Assembly (NCBI RefSeq): GCF_020524325.1
Contig: NZ_JAIVKY010000008.1
Span: 62,001-126,000 of the forward strand
Length of the DNA stretch: 64,000 nucleotides
Source of the DNA: Sutcliffiella horikoshii
GTDB taxonomy: Bacteria; Bacillota; Bacilli; Bacillales; Bacillaceae_I
Direction: 5' to 3'
A program made the position numbers and the translations under genes. The notes beneath the pieces were generated by a model. It did no database searches and was not told where the DNA came from. It saw nothing but the letters and a program-made list of their open reading frames with translations. Shown here one piece after another: positions 7,932-17,909 of the stretch (positions within the stretch are counted from its first letter, which is position 1; every line of letters begins with the position of its first letter).

Positions 7932-9179
7932 ATGAAAAAGTTTACATTGCTTACGATCGTTTTGGCATTAATGGCGTCTCTTGCTTTAGCAGGGTGTTCT
8001 TCCGAAGGATCATCTGGTGAAAAGGATGGAAAGACAACCATCAGTTTTATTCACTGGCGTGGGGAAGATGTTGAGGTGTTCAATGAGCTGATAGCTAAGT
8101 TTGAAGAGGAAAATCCAGAAATAAAAGTCGATATGACGGCATACCCGTCAGAACAATACCAATCCACTGCACAAACTTTACTTCGTGATGGTACAACAGG
8201 TGATGTTTTTGTTTCCATGCCTGGATCTCAATTTGAAATCATCCAAAAAGCTGGATTCTTCGAGGACTTATCCGGAGAAGAGTTTGTCTCTAATTTTAAT
8301 GAAAGTCTCTTAGATGTGGGACAAAGCGAAGGAAAACAATATGCATTACCATATCAGCTTGTGTTCAACCAACCTATCTATAATGCTGGAATCTTTGAAG
8401 AGTTAGGATTAGAACCACCGACTGATTGGGAAGGTTTCTTGGCTCTATGTGAAACCCTTAAAGAAAATGGGTACACACCTATAGCATTCCCTGGTGCTGA
8501 TATTGGGCCTGGTCAGTTCATGAACGCTATGATGATGAACAATGCGACAGATGAAGAAGTATTTACAAAACTCGTAAACGGAGAAGTTAAATTGACGGAC
8601 GAGTGGTGGGTAAAAACTTTAGCTCAGTTCAAAGAATTAAATGACAAGGAATATTTCCAAGACAATGCTTTAGGGACGAAGCATGATGGAGCAATTGCTT
8701 TGGTAGGACAAGAGAAGGCTGCGATGCTTGCTACAGGCTCTTATGCAATGGCAAATATTAAGAGTCATAAAGAAGACGTGAAATTGAATCTGTTGGCACC
8801 AATCACTGTTTCTGAATCTGAAGCAAAATATGAAGGTATCCACACTACCACATTCATGTTGGCAGTAAACAGTAAATCTGAAAAACAGGAGCAAGCGAAA
8901 GCATTCATTGAATTCTTGAGTAAACCGGAGAATGCATCTATGTATGCGAATAAGACTGGACAGCATCTGACAGTGAACGATGTAAACTATGAGTCTGAAG
9001 TTCTAAAAGATACAGTACATTGGATGGATAAAAACACAAGGTTCCAACCACGTTATCTAATTCCAAATGCGGATGTAGAAAAAGCAGTTGTTGGCTCTAT
9101 CCAAGATGTATTAAGCGGTACCGACCCGAAAGAAGCTGCGAAAAAAGCGCAACAAATTGTGGATCAAAATTTGAATTAA
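7932..9179 (+). CDS. ABC transporter sugar-binding lipoprotein (family 1 extracellular solute-binding protein)
   Basis: A 415-residue protein with a lipoprotein signal peptide (lipobox ending LAGC, Cys22) followed by an SBP_bac_1 fold. Chosen start is the ATG at 7932, because AAAGGGGGA just before it is the ribosome binding site; an upstream in-frame ATG at 7914 would translate that site. It should capture a sugar or sugar glycoside outside the membrane and feed the two permeases that follow. Proximity to yihQ and shared operator motifs suggest sulfoquinovose glycosides as ligand, by inference only. Confidence 0.85.
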   Translation: MKKFTLLTIVLALMASLALAGCSSEGSSGEKDGKTTISFIHWRGEDVEVFNELIAKFEEENPEIKVDMTAYPSEQYQSTAQTLLRDGTTGDVFVSMPGSQFEIIQKAGFFEDLSGEEFVSNFNESLLDVGQSEGKQYALPYQLVFNQPIYNAGIFEELGLEPPTDWEGFLALCETLKENGYTPIAFPGADIGPGQFMNAMMMNNATDEEVFTKLVNGEVKLTDEWWVKTLAQFKELNDKEYFQDNALGTKHDGAIALVGQEKAAMLATGSYAMANIKSHKEDVKLNLLAPITVSESEAKYEGIHTTTFMLAVNSKSEKQEQAKAFIEFLSKPENASMYANKTGQHLTVNDVNYESEVLKDTVHWMDKNTRFQPRYLIPNADVEKAVVGSIQDVLSGTDPKEAAKKAQQIVDQNLN

Positions 9180-9187
9180 TAGGATCT

Positions 9188-9219
9188 AAGGGGAGGAGGC
9201 TGATGTTCTCCTCTTCCTT
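9188..9219 (+). other. Intercistronic hairpin after the binding-protein gene
   Basis: AAGGGGAGGAG pairs with CTCCTCTTCCTTT without a long T tract. Such hairpins after binding-protein genes often stabilise the upstream message or reduce read-through so that the binding protein is made in excess; this is inferred. Confidence 0.5.
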
Positions 9220-9239
9220 TAATATGAAAGGAGGATACG

Positions 9240-10115
9240 ATGAAACAGAGTAAGTGGCTTTACTTATTTTTTGTACCCGGTCTTATTTTCTATAGCATAT
9301 TCTTTATCCTCCCAACGATTAGTGCCGTGTTTTACTCGTTCACCGATTGGGATGGACTTACTACTGATTTTAACTTTGTGGGACTTGAGAATTATAACAA
9401 TCTAGTTACCAATGATTCTATTTTTATTAAGGCAATGACAAACAACTTGAAATTCATGCTGTTTGTAGTTGTTTTTCAAACATTGTTTTCATTGGTGTTC
9501 GCGATTTTACTAGTTAAAAATACAAAAACAAATATTTTCCTAAGAGCTCTGTATTTCTTTCCGACCATTCTTTCCTCTGTTTCGGTAGCTTTTATCTGGT
9601 CCTATATGTACGATCCTAACTTAGGAATCATCAATAATCTCTTTAATAGTGTAGGACTTGAAATGCTTGCAAACAATTGGCTCGGTGATCAAAACATTGC
9701 CATTTATTCCATCGCCTTTGTACAGGTCTGGTTCCATACAGGGCAGATGCTCATTATATTTGTTGCTGGTCTGCAAGCAATACCTGAGGATCTGTACGAA
9801 GTGGCAAAAATTGAAGGTGCCAGCCGCTGGCAAACTTTCAGCAAGGTAACATGGCCGCTGATTGCTCCGGCTGCAACCATCGTAGTTGCTTATACGACCA
9901 TCCAATCTTTTAAAGCATTTGACCTGATATATGCCATGACAAGGGGTGGCCCGAACTATGCCACAGAGATTTTGGCAACCCACATTTACACAACAGCTTT
10001 CAGAAGCTTTAAGTTTGGATATGCATCAGCGGAGTCCGTTATCTTTATGCTGGTCATTGCACTTATTACATTCCTGCAGTTCCGTGTACTACGGGCAAAC
10101 AGAGTAGAAAATTAG
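9240..10115 (+). CDS. ABC sugar transporter permease (MalF/UgpA type)
   Basis: A 291-residue inner permease with six predicted membrane helices and the EAA loop near residues 190-215 (LYEVAKIEGASRWQTF), which docks an ATPase. Start ATG follows AAAGGAGG. It is the second gene of the importer operon, 15 bases before the partner permease. No ATPase gene is present in the operon, so a shared ATPase of the MsmX type is likely to power it. Confidence 0.88.
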   Translation: MKQSKWLYLFFVPGLIFYSIFFILPTISAVFYSFTDWDGLTTDFNFVGLENYNNLVTNDSIFIKAMTNNLKFMLFVVVFQTLFSLVFAILLVKNTKTNIFLRALYFFPTILSSVSVAFIWSYMYDPNLGIINNLFNSVGLEMLANNWLGDQNIAIYSIAFVQVWFHTGQMLIIFVAGLQAIPEDLYEVAKIEGASRWQTFSKVTWPLIAPAATIVVAYTTIQSFKAFDLIYAMTRGGPNYATEILATHIYTTAFRSFKFGYASAESVIFMLVIALITFLQFRVLRANRVEN

Positions 10116-10130
10116 AAGGGGGGAACGACG

Positions 10131-10940
10131 ATGAAATGGACTAAAAAATTGTTATTGATCATCTATGCAACTCTTATTCTAGTGCCAGTGGTATCCATCG
10201 TACTAGCAACATTTAAAACAACATCTGAAATTTATGAGAATATATTAAGTCTGCCGTCGAGCTTCAACTTCAGTAACTACTTAGGAATCTTCCAAGAGCA
10301 GGCGATGGGCACCTATTTTGTAAACAGCGTCCTTGTGACACTTGTGTCTGTTGTATTTACTTTATTCTTTGCAAGTCTTGTCGCATTCGGCATCACAAGG
10401 CTCGGGGGGTGGATTGGTGGCGGGATATTCGTGTTCTTTACCATTGGAATGATGGTGCCGGCACAAGTAAACATGATACCTTTGTATCAATTAGTCTACA
10501 GTTTAGGTTTAACCAATTCATTAGTAGGTTTAATGATAGTCAATCTTTCCGTTACCCTGCCTGTAGCAGTTTTCATTCTTTCCGGATTCATGAGGTCCTT
10601 GCCTAAATCTTTGTTTGAAGCATGTACTATTGACGGAGGGAACAACTGGCAGATGTACTATCGCATTGCATTGCCACTATCTTTGCCATCTTTGTCGGCA
10701 ACGGCTATTTTTCTCTTTGTGATGCATTGGAATGATCTTCTCTACCCACTTTTATTTATCACAAAAGCGGAATACAAAACTCTTCCGCTAGCTCTATTAG
10801 AATTCCAGGGTGAATATATGACGAACTATCCGATGTTATTTACAGGAGTTATTATCGCTTCTGCTCCAATGGTTCTCGCGTACCTTTTCCTTCAACGTTA
10901 CTTTGTTGCCGGAATGACCGCGGGTTCTGTTAAGGGATAA
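10131..10940 (+). CDS. ABC sugar transporter permease (MalG/UgpE type)
   Basis: A 269-residue permease, six helices, with the EAA-type loop FEACTIDGGNNWQMYYRIAL near residues 160-180. RBS AAGGGGGGAACG before ATG. Partner of the preceding permease; together with the lipoprotein it forms a CUT1-type sugar importer. Confidence 0.88.
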   Translation: MKWTKKLLLIIYATLILVPVVSIVLATFKTTSEIYENILSLPSSFNFSNYLGIFQEQAMGTYFVNSVLVTLVSVVFTLFFASLVAFGITRLGGWIGGGIFVFFTIGMMVPAQVNMIPLYQLVYSLGLTNSLVGLMIVNLSVTLPVAVFILSGFMRSLPKSLFEACTIDGGNNWQMYYRIALPLSLPSLSATAIFLFVMHWNDLLYPLLFITKAEYKTLPLALLEFQGEYMTNYPMLFTGVIIASAPMVLAYLFLQRYFVAGMTAGSVKG

Positions 10941-10946
10941 GTTGTT

Positions 10947-10975
10947 TTGCAATAAATGGTAGTGACGATACTATC
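10947..10975 (+). promoter_or_regulatory. Promoter and palindromic operator of the second GntR gene
   Basis: TTGCAA (10947-10952) and TACTAT (10969-10974), spacer 16. The palindrome GGTAGTGACGATACTATC (10958-10975) covers the spacer and -10, consistent with negative autoregulation. Its left half is the same GGTAGT(A/G)AC motif found before the isomerase and importer genes. Confidence 0.6.
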
Positions 10976-11033
10976 TTTTACAGGTGAAACATATTAGAAT
11001 AGAAGTAGATAGGTAAAAGGAGTGTCGGCAACA

Positions 11034-11759
11034 GTGAAAATAAATCATAGCAGTCCTATACCACTTTATCACCAAATCAAGGATATTTTGGTAAAAAGGA
11101 TTGTGGATAAAGTGTGGGGACCGGGTGACTTGATTCCCACAGAACAGGAACTGATGAAGGAATTCGATGTAAGCAGAACAACTATAAGACAAGCGATTAC
11201 ATCGATGGTTCATGATGGACTTTTGGAGAAAAAGCAAGGAAAAGGAACGACAGTCAAGTATCAGAAGTTAGTGGGATCCCTTGGCCGTCTCACAGGCTTT
11301 GCAGAAGAAGTGATGGAAAAAGGCTTGATGCCTCATTCCAAGTTATTAAGAACCGAATTCAGGGATGACCTTTTTATTGAAAAAGCTAAACTCAACTTAA
11401 ATGATGAAGATAAAATATTGGTCATAGACCGGATTCGCTTTGTGAACGATTTACCGATTGCGCTTGAACGTACATGTTGGCCGGAAGAAATCGGTGAAAT
11501 TTTATTAAAACATGATCTCAACAATGCTAAGTTTTATCAGATATTAGAAGAGAATGGCGTAATGCTGAAAAAAGCAAACGAAAAAATATCAGCAGTCAAT
11601 GCCACGCTTCATGACGCGGACCTTCTCGGCATAAGCGGTGGACAAGCCTTACTGGAAATGACTCGTTTAAGCTATGGCATCAATGACAAGCCAATTGAAT
11701 TCGCCAAAACAAAATACCGCTCCGATCAATATCAATACCAAGTAGAGCTAACAAGATAA
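11034..11759 (+). CDS. GntR/HutC-family transcriptional regulator (second copy)
   Basis: A 241-residue paralogue of the regulator at 4063, similar throughout the winged helix (VSRTTIRQAI) and the UTRA domain. The GTG at 11034 is taken as start, as the GTG at 11022 overlaps the AAAGGAG site. It has its own promoter and palindromic operator and ends in a strong terminator. It probably controls the importer operon and itself; cross-talk with the first copy is likely because the operator motifs are alike. Confidence 0.85.
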   Translation: MKINHSSPIPLYHQIKDILVKRIVDKVWGPGDLIPTEQELMKEFDVSRTTIRQAITSMVHDGLLEKKQGKGTTVKYQKLVGSLGRLTGFAEEVMEKGLMPHSKLLRTEFRDDLFIEKAKLNLNDEDKILVIDRIRFVNDLPIALERTCWPEEIGEILLKHDLNNAKFYQILEENGVMLKKANEKISAVNATLHDADLLGISGGQALLEMTRLSYGINDKPIEFAKTKYRSDQYQYQVELTR

Positions 11760-11763
11760 CTCT

Positions 11764-11804
11764 AAAACTGCCACAGTGCGCAAACTTGCCTGTGGCAGTT
11801 TTTC
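11764..11804 (+). terminator. Terminator after second GntR gene
   Basis: AAAACTGCCACA and TGTGGCAGTTTT form a perfect 12-bp stem followed by T. Confidence 0.9.
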
Positions 11805-11826
11805 TATTTGATAAGTATGTAAAACG

Positions 11827-11956
11827 GTTAATTTCTGTTCCAGTCGCTTCGCTTATCCGAAGGGCGGTCCGGAAGTCTCCTCGGGCATTCGCCCTGTGGG
11901 GTCTTCCCTGTTCCTTCCTCCCACGGGCGTCTGCGCGCCTTCCACTGCAATCAACA
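11827..11956. repeat. Dispersed palindromic element, full copy
   Basis: Starts GGTTAATTTCTGTTCCAG and ends CACTGCAATCAAC, with internal GC-rich stretches (GGGCGGTCCGGAAG.., GGGCGTCTGCGCGCC) shared with copies at 38.9, 42.2 and 56.6 kb. It lies between genes right after a terminator. Confidence 0.8.
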
Positions 11957-12066
11957 AAGGAATTCCACTCACTGAAATATTTGTATAGAAAGCCTTCCCA
12001 GAGTTGACTGTAAGACATAAACATAACGGGTTTCCTTCAGAGGTGCAAACAAGTAAATATCCATGC

Positions 12067-12110
12067 AAAACGTACTGTATTTTACATAGAAATTCACAGT
12101 GCGTTTTTTA
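12067..12110 (+). terminator. Orphan terminator hairpin
   Basis: AAAACGTACTGT and ACAGTGCGTTTTTT form a long stem with T tract, but no coding gene ends here. The stretch from the palindromic element (ending 11956) to the next gene (12351) otherwise shows only AT-rich sequence. The hairpin may end an unannotated small RNA or be left from a lost gene. Confidence 0.5.
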
Positions 12111-12350
12111 TTGTTATACCAACTATCAAATGAGTTTTTACTTCAAAACTACAATCAAATTACATACCATTTCTAAAGATAAAATAATTATTGGATGGTG
12201 TGTAAATTTGAAGGTAAATAAGGATTTTTTGGTGTTAAACGCAGGTCAATTATAAATATGTTAAAATATAGGTATGATTGATAATTTTAACAATTCAACA
12301 AACGGGCAGGATTGTTTAGTAAGGGTTATTATTCTTTTTGGGGGAGAATT

Positions 12351-12716
12351 ATGAGGAAAATAATTAATCTTTTCATTTTAGGGATTTTAGGGGTGCTTTT
12401 AATGTTTATGATTATAGGAATAATTTCTTTCTATTCTGCATCCAAGACCGAGGACCAGATGCCAATTGAGATGGTAGCTTTCAATAGTTTGACTGATCAA
12501 GAAAGTGATTTAATACCAGTAAGCCCAAAGGATTCAAATGTGAAACAAGTTCCTGTTAATGATGATATACAAGAATCAATAGATATTAATTATGATAAAG
12601 ACCAAGTGTATGCTGTTACTTTTAATAACACTGCGACAGTTACTACTGGAAATCTTGTAGTTTATGTTGGTTTAGATAAAAAAACAGTTCTTGGGAAAGG
12701 ATTTACCAGTAATTAG
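12351..12716 (+). CDS. Small membrane-anchored protein of unknown function
   Basis: 121 residues: an N-terminal hydrophobic helix (about 5-30) and an extracytoplasmic tail with Thr- and Val-rich beta-like segments (NNTATVTTGNLVVYVGL). Start ATG follows GGGGGAG; an earlier in-frame start at 12312 has no ribosome binding site. I do not recognise the family. The next gene, also membrane-anchored and unknown, lies 111 bases downstream. Confidence 0.6.
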   Translation: MRKIINLFILGILGVLLMFMIIGIISFYSASKTEDQMPIEMVAFNSLTDQESDLIPVSPKDSNVKQVPVNDDIQESIDINYDKDQVYAVTFNNTATVTTGNLVVYVGLDKKTVLGKGFTSN

Positions 12717-12827
12717 AAAGTGCTACTTCCGTTTAATAGGGCGATTGCAGCATAGTGGATCGCTCCTTATTTAAGAATTGGGCAGTATTATGGAACAAGA
12801 TTTTAGTATAGAAATGTGGGTGAATGA

Positions 12828-13298
12828 ATGGACAAAGTTGAAGAGAAATTAAAAGAAACTGATAAGAAAAGACGAATTTTCACATTATTGATAGTGGTTT
12901 TTATTATTGGAGCAATAACCATCCCTTTTATTAAATTACCCGTTAATGCTGCTGGTTTGTTAGTTCCGTTTAAGGTTGAGTCTGCAACGTACGTTCCAAT
13001 AGATGTAGAAAAACAATATTCTAAAATTAGTGGTTTTAATAGAGTGAAAACTGTATATGAAAATCAAGAAGAGTCAATTTCAGTGTGGGCTACAAGTGAA
13101 ATTGGCTGGAATAATGTATCAAATTGGGATGAACAAATAACACTTAATGACGGTACAACTGCATATTACAATGTTATTGATGATAACGTTCATATGATTA
13201 GCTGGAGAAAAGATGGAGTCGAATATGCAATTGATTATAAAGGAGTCAAAGAAATATCGAAAGAAAAATTGATTAAAATGGTTCAATCTATAGAGTAA
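12828..13298 (+). CDS. Membrane-anchored protein, DUF4367-like
   Basis: 156 residues with one N-terminal membrane helix (about 16-36) after a charged cytoplasmic segment, then an outside domain. The C-terminal pattern (DGVEYAIDYKG.. ending KLIKMVQSI) resembles the DUF4367 domain often found in anti-sigma-like or sporulation-related envelope proteins; that comparison is from memory. A terminator follows. Confidence 0.6.
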   Translation: MDKVEEKLKETDKKRRIFTLLIVVFIIGAITIPFIKLPVNAAGLLVPFKVESATYVPIDVEKQYSKISGFNRVKTVYENQEESISVWATSEIGWNNVSNWDEQITLNDGTTAYYNVIDDNVHMISWRKDGVEYAIDYKGVKEISKEKLIKMVQSIE

Positions 13299-13353
13299 TC
13301 AAAGCACGACTTCATCAATTATCTAGGGCGATTGTTGTGTAATAAAACAAAGT

Positions 13354-13393
13354 AAAAAAGGCTTAGGAGAGATAATCTCTTTGAGCCTTTTTT
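13354..13393 (+). terminator. Terminator after the DUF4367-like gene
   Basis: AAAAAAGGCTTA pairs with TGAGCCTTTTTT, with an inner GAGAGATAATCTCTT stem. Confidence 0.75.
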
Positions 13394-13483
13394 ATGTTAA
13401 AAATGGCGTGATTTCTATTGTAATTTGCTGTTTGCACCCCACAAGTAAACTCGTTAATATAAACATTAAGATCTTTTTATTTA

Positions 13484-13674
13484 CTAGCTGGTGATAGGAG
13501 CACGGGGCGGAGACTCCTCGAAAATGCTACGCATTTTCTTCGTGCGATGTATCGCTGCCGGAGCTTTCCTTCTCCTGAGGGAGGTAGCGGTAGGTTGAGA
13601 CCCCGCAACGGAGTGAGGAGGCTCAAGCACCGCCCCTAGGAAAGCGAAGCCCAGTGCGGAAATCAACAGCGGTG
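13484..13674. repeat. Dispersed palindromic element, long subtype
   Basis: About 190 bp, opposite in orientation to the copy at 54.4 kb. Ends CGGAAATCAACAGCGGTG and starts AGCTGGTGATAGGAGCA. Both long copies carry an extra internal segment with the hairpin GAAAATGC..GCATTTTC and CGTGCGATGTAT. Confidence 0.8.
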
Positions 13675-13806
13675 TTTATACAACCTCTCAAATATTTTAA
13701 TACACAAAAAGGTTGTAACCTTAATACAAAACGTATTAAAATGTAGGTATGAAAAATGTAAGCGTTATACCTAAACTCGATTACCATATGAATTGAGGTT
13801 AATAAT

Positions 13807-14364
13807 ATGACATTCCAAAACCAAACCATACTACCGGCTGTAAAAAACGGCAAAACACTCGAAAGGTTTTTACAAAGCAATTACGAATATGGTGTGATAT
13901 TAGACAGTCAACTCTCACAAATACCAAATTATATAAAAGCAGCAAATAAAGAGAAGAAAAAACTGTTCGTCCACGTGGACCTTATACAAGGCATAAAAAA
14001 TGATGAACATGCGGCAGAATTCTTATGTCAAACGTTAAAGCCGGCAGGGCTCGTCTCCACGAGAGCGGCAGTGATTGCAAAAGCCAAACAAAGGGGCATT
14101 TACGCTATACAGCGCCTCTTTTTACTCGACTCCAATGCAGTGGAGAAAAGTTACCAGGTAATAGAAAAGGTTCAGCCTGACTTTATTGAAGTATTACCCG
14201 GGGTTGTCCCACATATGATTAGGGAAGTAAAAGAAAAAACAGGAATTCCTGTTTTTGCAGGAGGATTGATCCGTTCTGTAGAAGATGTGGATCGAGCGAT
14301 TGAAGCAGGAGCGACAGCAGTCACCACATCTAAACAGGATCTTTGGGAGCATTATTCGAAATAA
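13807..14364 (+). CDS. glpP: Glycerol-uptake operon antiterminator GlpP
   Basis: A 185-residue RNA-binding regulator of the GlpP family ([28 protein letters not shown] motifs) with a TIM-barrel-like fold that binds glycerol-3-phosphate. With the ligand bound it keeps the glpD leader terminator open. It is followed at once by glpK. A weak cre-like sequence (TGTAAGCGTTATAC) lies about 50 bases upstream. Confidence 0.92.
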   Translation: MTFQNQTILPAVKNGKTLERFLQSNYEYGVILDSQLSQIPNYIKAANKEKKKLFVHVDLIQGIKNDEHAAEFLCQTLKPAGLVSTRAAVIAKAKQRGIYAIQRLFLLDSNAVEKSYQVIEKVQPDFIEVLPGVVPHMIREVKEKTGIPVFAGGLIRSVEDVDRAIEAGATAVTTSKQDLWEHYSK

Positions 14365-15895
<1,531 letters not shown>

Positions 15896-15928
15896 AAAAA
15901 CAAGTTAATATTTCGGTTGGAGATTAGG

Positions 15929-15989
15929 AGAGACCACAGAACGTATTCAGAGCAGAAGCTTTGTCTATGTTTTCTGTGGTCTCTTTTTG
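15929..15989 (+). promoter_or_regulatory. GlpP-controlled leader terminator of glpD
   Basis: AGAGACCACAGAA (15929-15941) pairs perfectly with TTCTGTGGTCTCT (15972-15984) and a T tract follows, all in the untranslated leader upstream of the glpD ribosome binding site. In Bacillus this is where GlpP plus glycerol-3-phosphate causes antitermination. Confidence 0.85.
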
Positions 15990-16024
15990 TATATATACCT
16001 ACTAAGAGGATGGAGGCAAATAAA

Positions 16025-17731
16025 ATGAATAAATTAAACTTTGCGAGCTTTAACAGAAGACTTATTTTAGAAAAAATGTCAGAAGAGACACAAGATGTAT
16101 TAGTAATTGGTGGTGGAATTACGGGCAGTGGAATTGCCCTGGATGCTGCAACACGGGGACTGAAAACGGCTGTTGTTGAAATGCAGGACTTTGCTGCCGG
16201 TACATCCAGCCGCTCTACTAAACTTGTTCACGGAGGACTTCGATACTTAAAACAATTAGAAGTGAAGATGGTGGCAGAAGTAGGCAAGGAACGTGCGGTC
16301 GTTTATGAAAATGGTCCACATGTTACGACACCTGAATGGATGTTGTTGCCGATTCAACAAGGAGGAACATTTGGGAAATTCTCGACGTCCTTAGGTTTAA
16401 GAGTGTATGACTTCCTGGCAAATGTTAAAAGATCGGAACGCCGCAAGATGCTGAACGCACAAGAAACGTTAACACGGGAGCCGCTTTTAAATAGCAAAGG
16501 CTTAAAAGGTGGAGGCGTTTATGTAGAGTACCGCACTGATGACGCACGCCTCACCATTGAAGTCATGAAAGAGGCAGTTAAACGAGGTGCAGAGGCAGTA
16601 AACTATGCAAAAGTGGAAGAGCTTCTTTATGAAGATGGTAAAGTAGTTGGGGCAAAAGTGGTCGATCAATTATCAAATAAGGCATATACAATCCGTGCTA
16701 AAAAAATAGTAAATGCTGCAGGCCCGTGGGTAGATACGCTGCGTGAAATGGACGGCTCTAAAAAAGGAAAGCATTTGCAACTTACAAAAGGAATTCATTT
16801 AGTTTTCGATCAGAAGAAATTCCCGTTAAAACAGGCTATCTATTTTGACACACAAGACAAAAGAATGATCTTTGCCATTCCGCGTGATGGAAAAACGTAT
16901 GTAGGGACAACGGATACTGTTTATAAGGAAGACATGGTGCATCCACGAATGACCAAAGAGGATAAAACGTATGTACTAGAAGCTATTGCTTACATGTTTC
17001 CTTCCTTAAAGTTGAAGGAGTCGGACATTGAATCCAGTTGGACGGGACTACGACCGTTAATCCATGAAGAAGGAAAGTCTGCATCAGAGATTTCCAGAAA
17101 AGACGAAGTGTGGATCTCAGACTCCGGATTGATTACCATTGCAGGAGGAAAGTTGACAGGTTATCGTAAAATGGCAGAAATGGTGGTTGATTTAATTAAT
17201 AAGCAGTTTGTAAAAGAAACTGGTAAAAATTATGGAGGATCCAAAACAAAGAATATGCCAATTTCAGGTGGGGATGTTGGAGGTTCTAACAACTTCCCAA
17301 CCTACATGACAGCGAAAGTGAAAGAAGGAATGAAGCTAGGTTTTACAGAAGAAAAAGCAACAAAGCTTTCCGCTATGTATGGTTCAAATGTGAATAAACT
17401 TTATGCCATTGCCAAAACGGAGATAGCTCAAGCAGAAAAAACCGGGTTGCCGTTAGATGTTTATGTCAGGGTGATGTATGCAATTAGAGAAGAAATGACG
17501 GCAACTCCTGCTGACTTTTTTATCCGCAGAACGGGAGCGCTATTTTTCGACATAGCCTGGGTAGAAAAGTGGAAAACAAAAGTATTGGATTTAATGGGCA
17601 AAGAATTAGTTTGGAGCAGGGAGCAAAAAGATCAGAACCGAATCATTTTAGAGCGTCATTTACATGATGCAGTAAGAGCGGTGGACGAAGAGCAGGGTTT
17701 TGATCAAAAGGTTTCTAATAAAATCAGTTAG
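16025..17731 (+). CDS. glpD: Aerobic glycerol-3-phosphate dehydrogenase
   Basis: FAD enzyme of the inner membrane face that oxidises glycerol-3-phosphate to dihydroxyacetone phosphate and passes electrons to quinone. 568 residues; FAD-binding GGGITGSGIALDAATRG near residue 30 and SSRSTKLVHGGLRYL. The ATG at 16025 with GGAGG upstream is the start; longer open frame would run through the leader terminator. Last gene of the glp set, followed by a strong terminator. Confidence 0.95.
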   Translation: MNKLNFASFNRRLILEKMSEETQDVLVIGGGITGSGIALDAATRGLKTAVVEMQDFAAGTSSRSTKLVHGGLRYLKQLEVKMVAEVGKERAVVYENGPHVTTPEWMLLPIQQGGTFGKFSTSLGLRVYDFLANVKRSERRKMLNAQETLTREPLLNSKGLKGGGVYVEYRTDDARLTIEVMKEAVKRGAEAVNYAKVEELLYEDGKVVGAKVVDQLSNKAYTIRAKKIVNAAGPWVDTLREMDGSKKGKHLQLTKGIHLVFDQKKFPLKQAIYFDTQDKRMIFAIPRDGKTYVGTTDTVYKEDMVHPRMTKEDKTYVLEAIAYMFPSLKLKESDIESSWTGLRPLIHEEGKSASEISRKDEVWISDSGLITIAGGKLTGYRKMAEMVVDLINKQFVKETGKNYGGSKTKNMPISGGDVGGSNNFPTYMTAKVKEGMKLGFTEEKATKLSAMYGSNVNKLYAIAKTEIAQAEKTGLPLDVYVRVMYAIREEMTATPADFFIRRTGALFFDIAWVEKWKTKVLDLMGKELVWSREQKDQNRIILERHLHDAVRAVDEEQGFDQKVSNKIS

Positions 17732-17742
17732 GTTTATCTTTA

Positions 17743-17777
17743 AAAAGGAATTGCGTAGGGCAATTCCTTTTCTTTTT
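17743..17777 (+). terminator. Terminator after glpD
   Basis: AAAAGGAATTGC and GCAATTCCTTTT form a 12-bp stem followed by a T-rich tract. Confidence 0.9.
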
Positions 17778-17780
17778 TAG

Positions 17781-17806
17781 TATAATAATGAGTGAAAACG
17801 TTCACG
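17781..17806 (+). promoter_or_regulatory. -10 element and cre-like site before pgcA
   Basis: TATAAT at 17781 followed by TGAAAACGTTCACG (17793-17806), 13 of 14 matches to TGWAANCGNTNWCA. No convincing -35 is seen because the glpD terminator occupies that place. CcpA control is inferred. Confidence 0.4.
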
Positions 17807-17909
17807 AACGCGTAATTTGTCATAATTCGACGTATTTTTTTTGCAGGAAGCATTAGTATGGAAGTAGAAGTCTTACTATATCCTGATAAACGCAAGGAGG
17901 AAAAGACAG

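Noticed and set aside
15917-16024. N-terminal extension of GlpD
   Set aside because: It would translate the leader terminator; ATG at 16025 has the ribosome binding site and the normal N-terminus.
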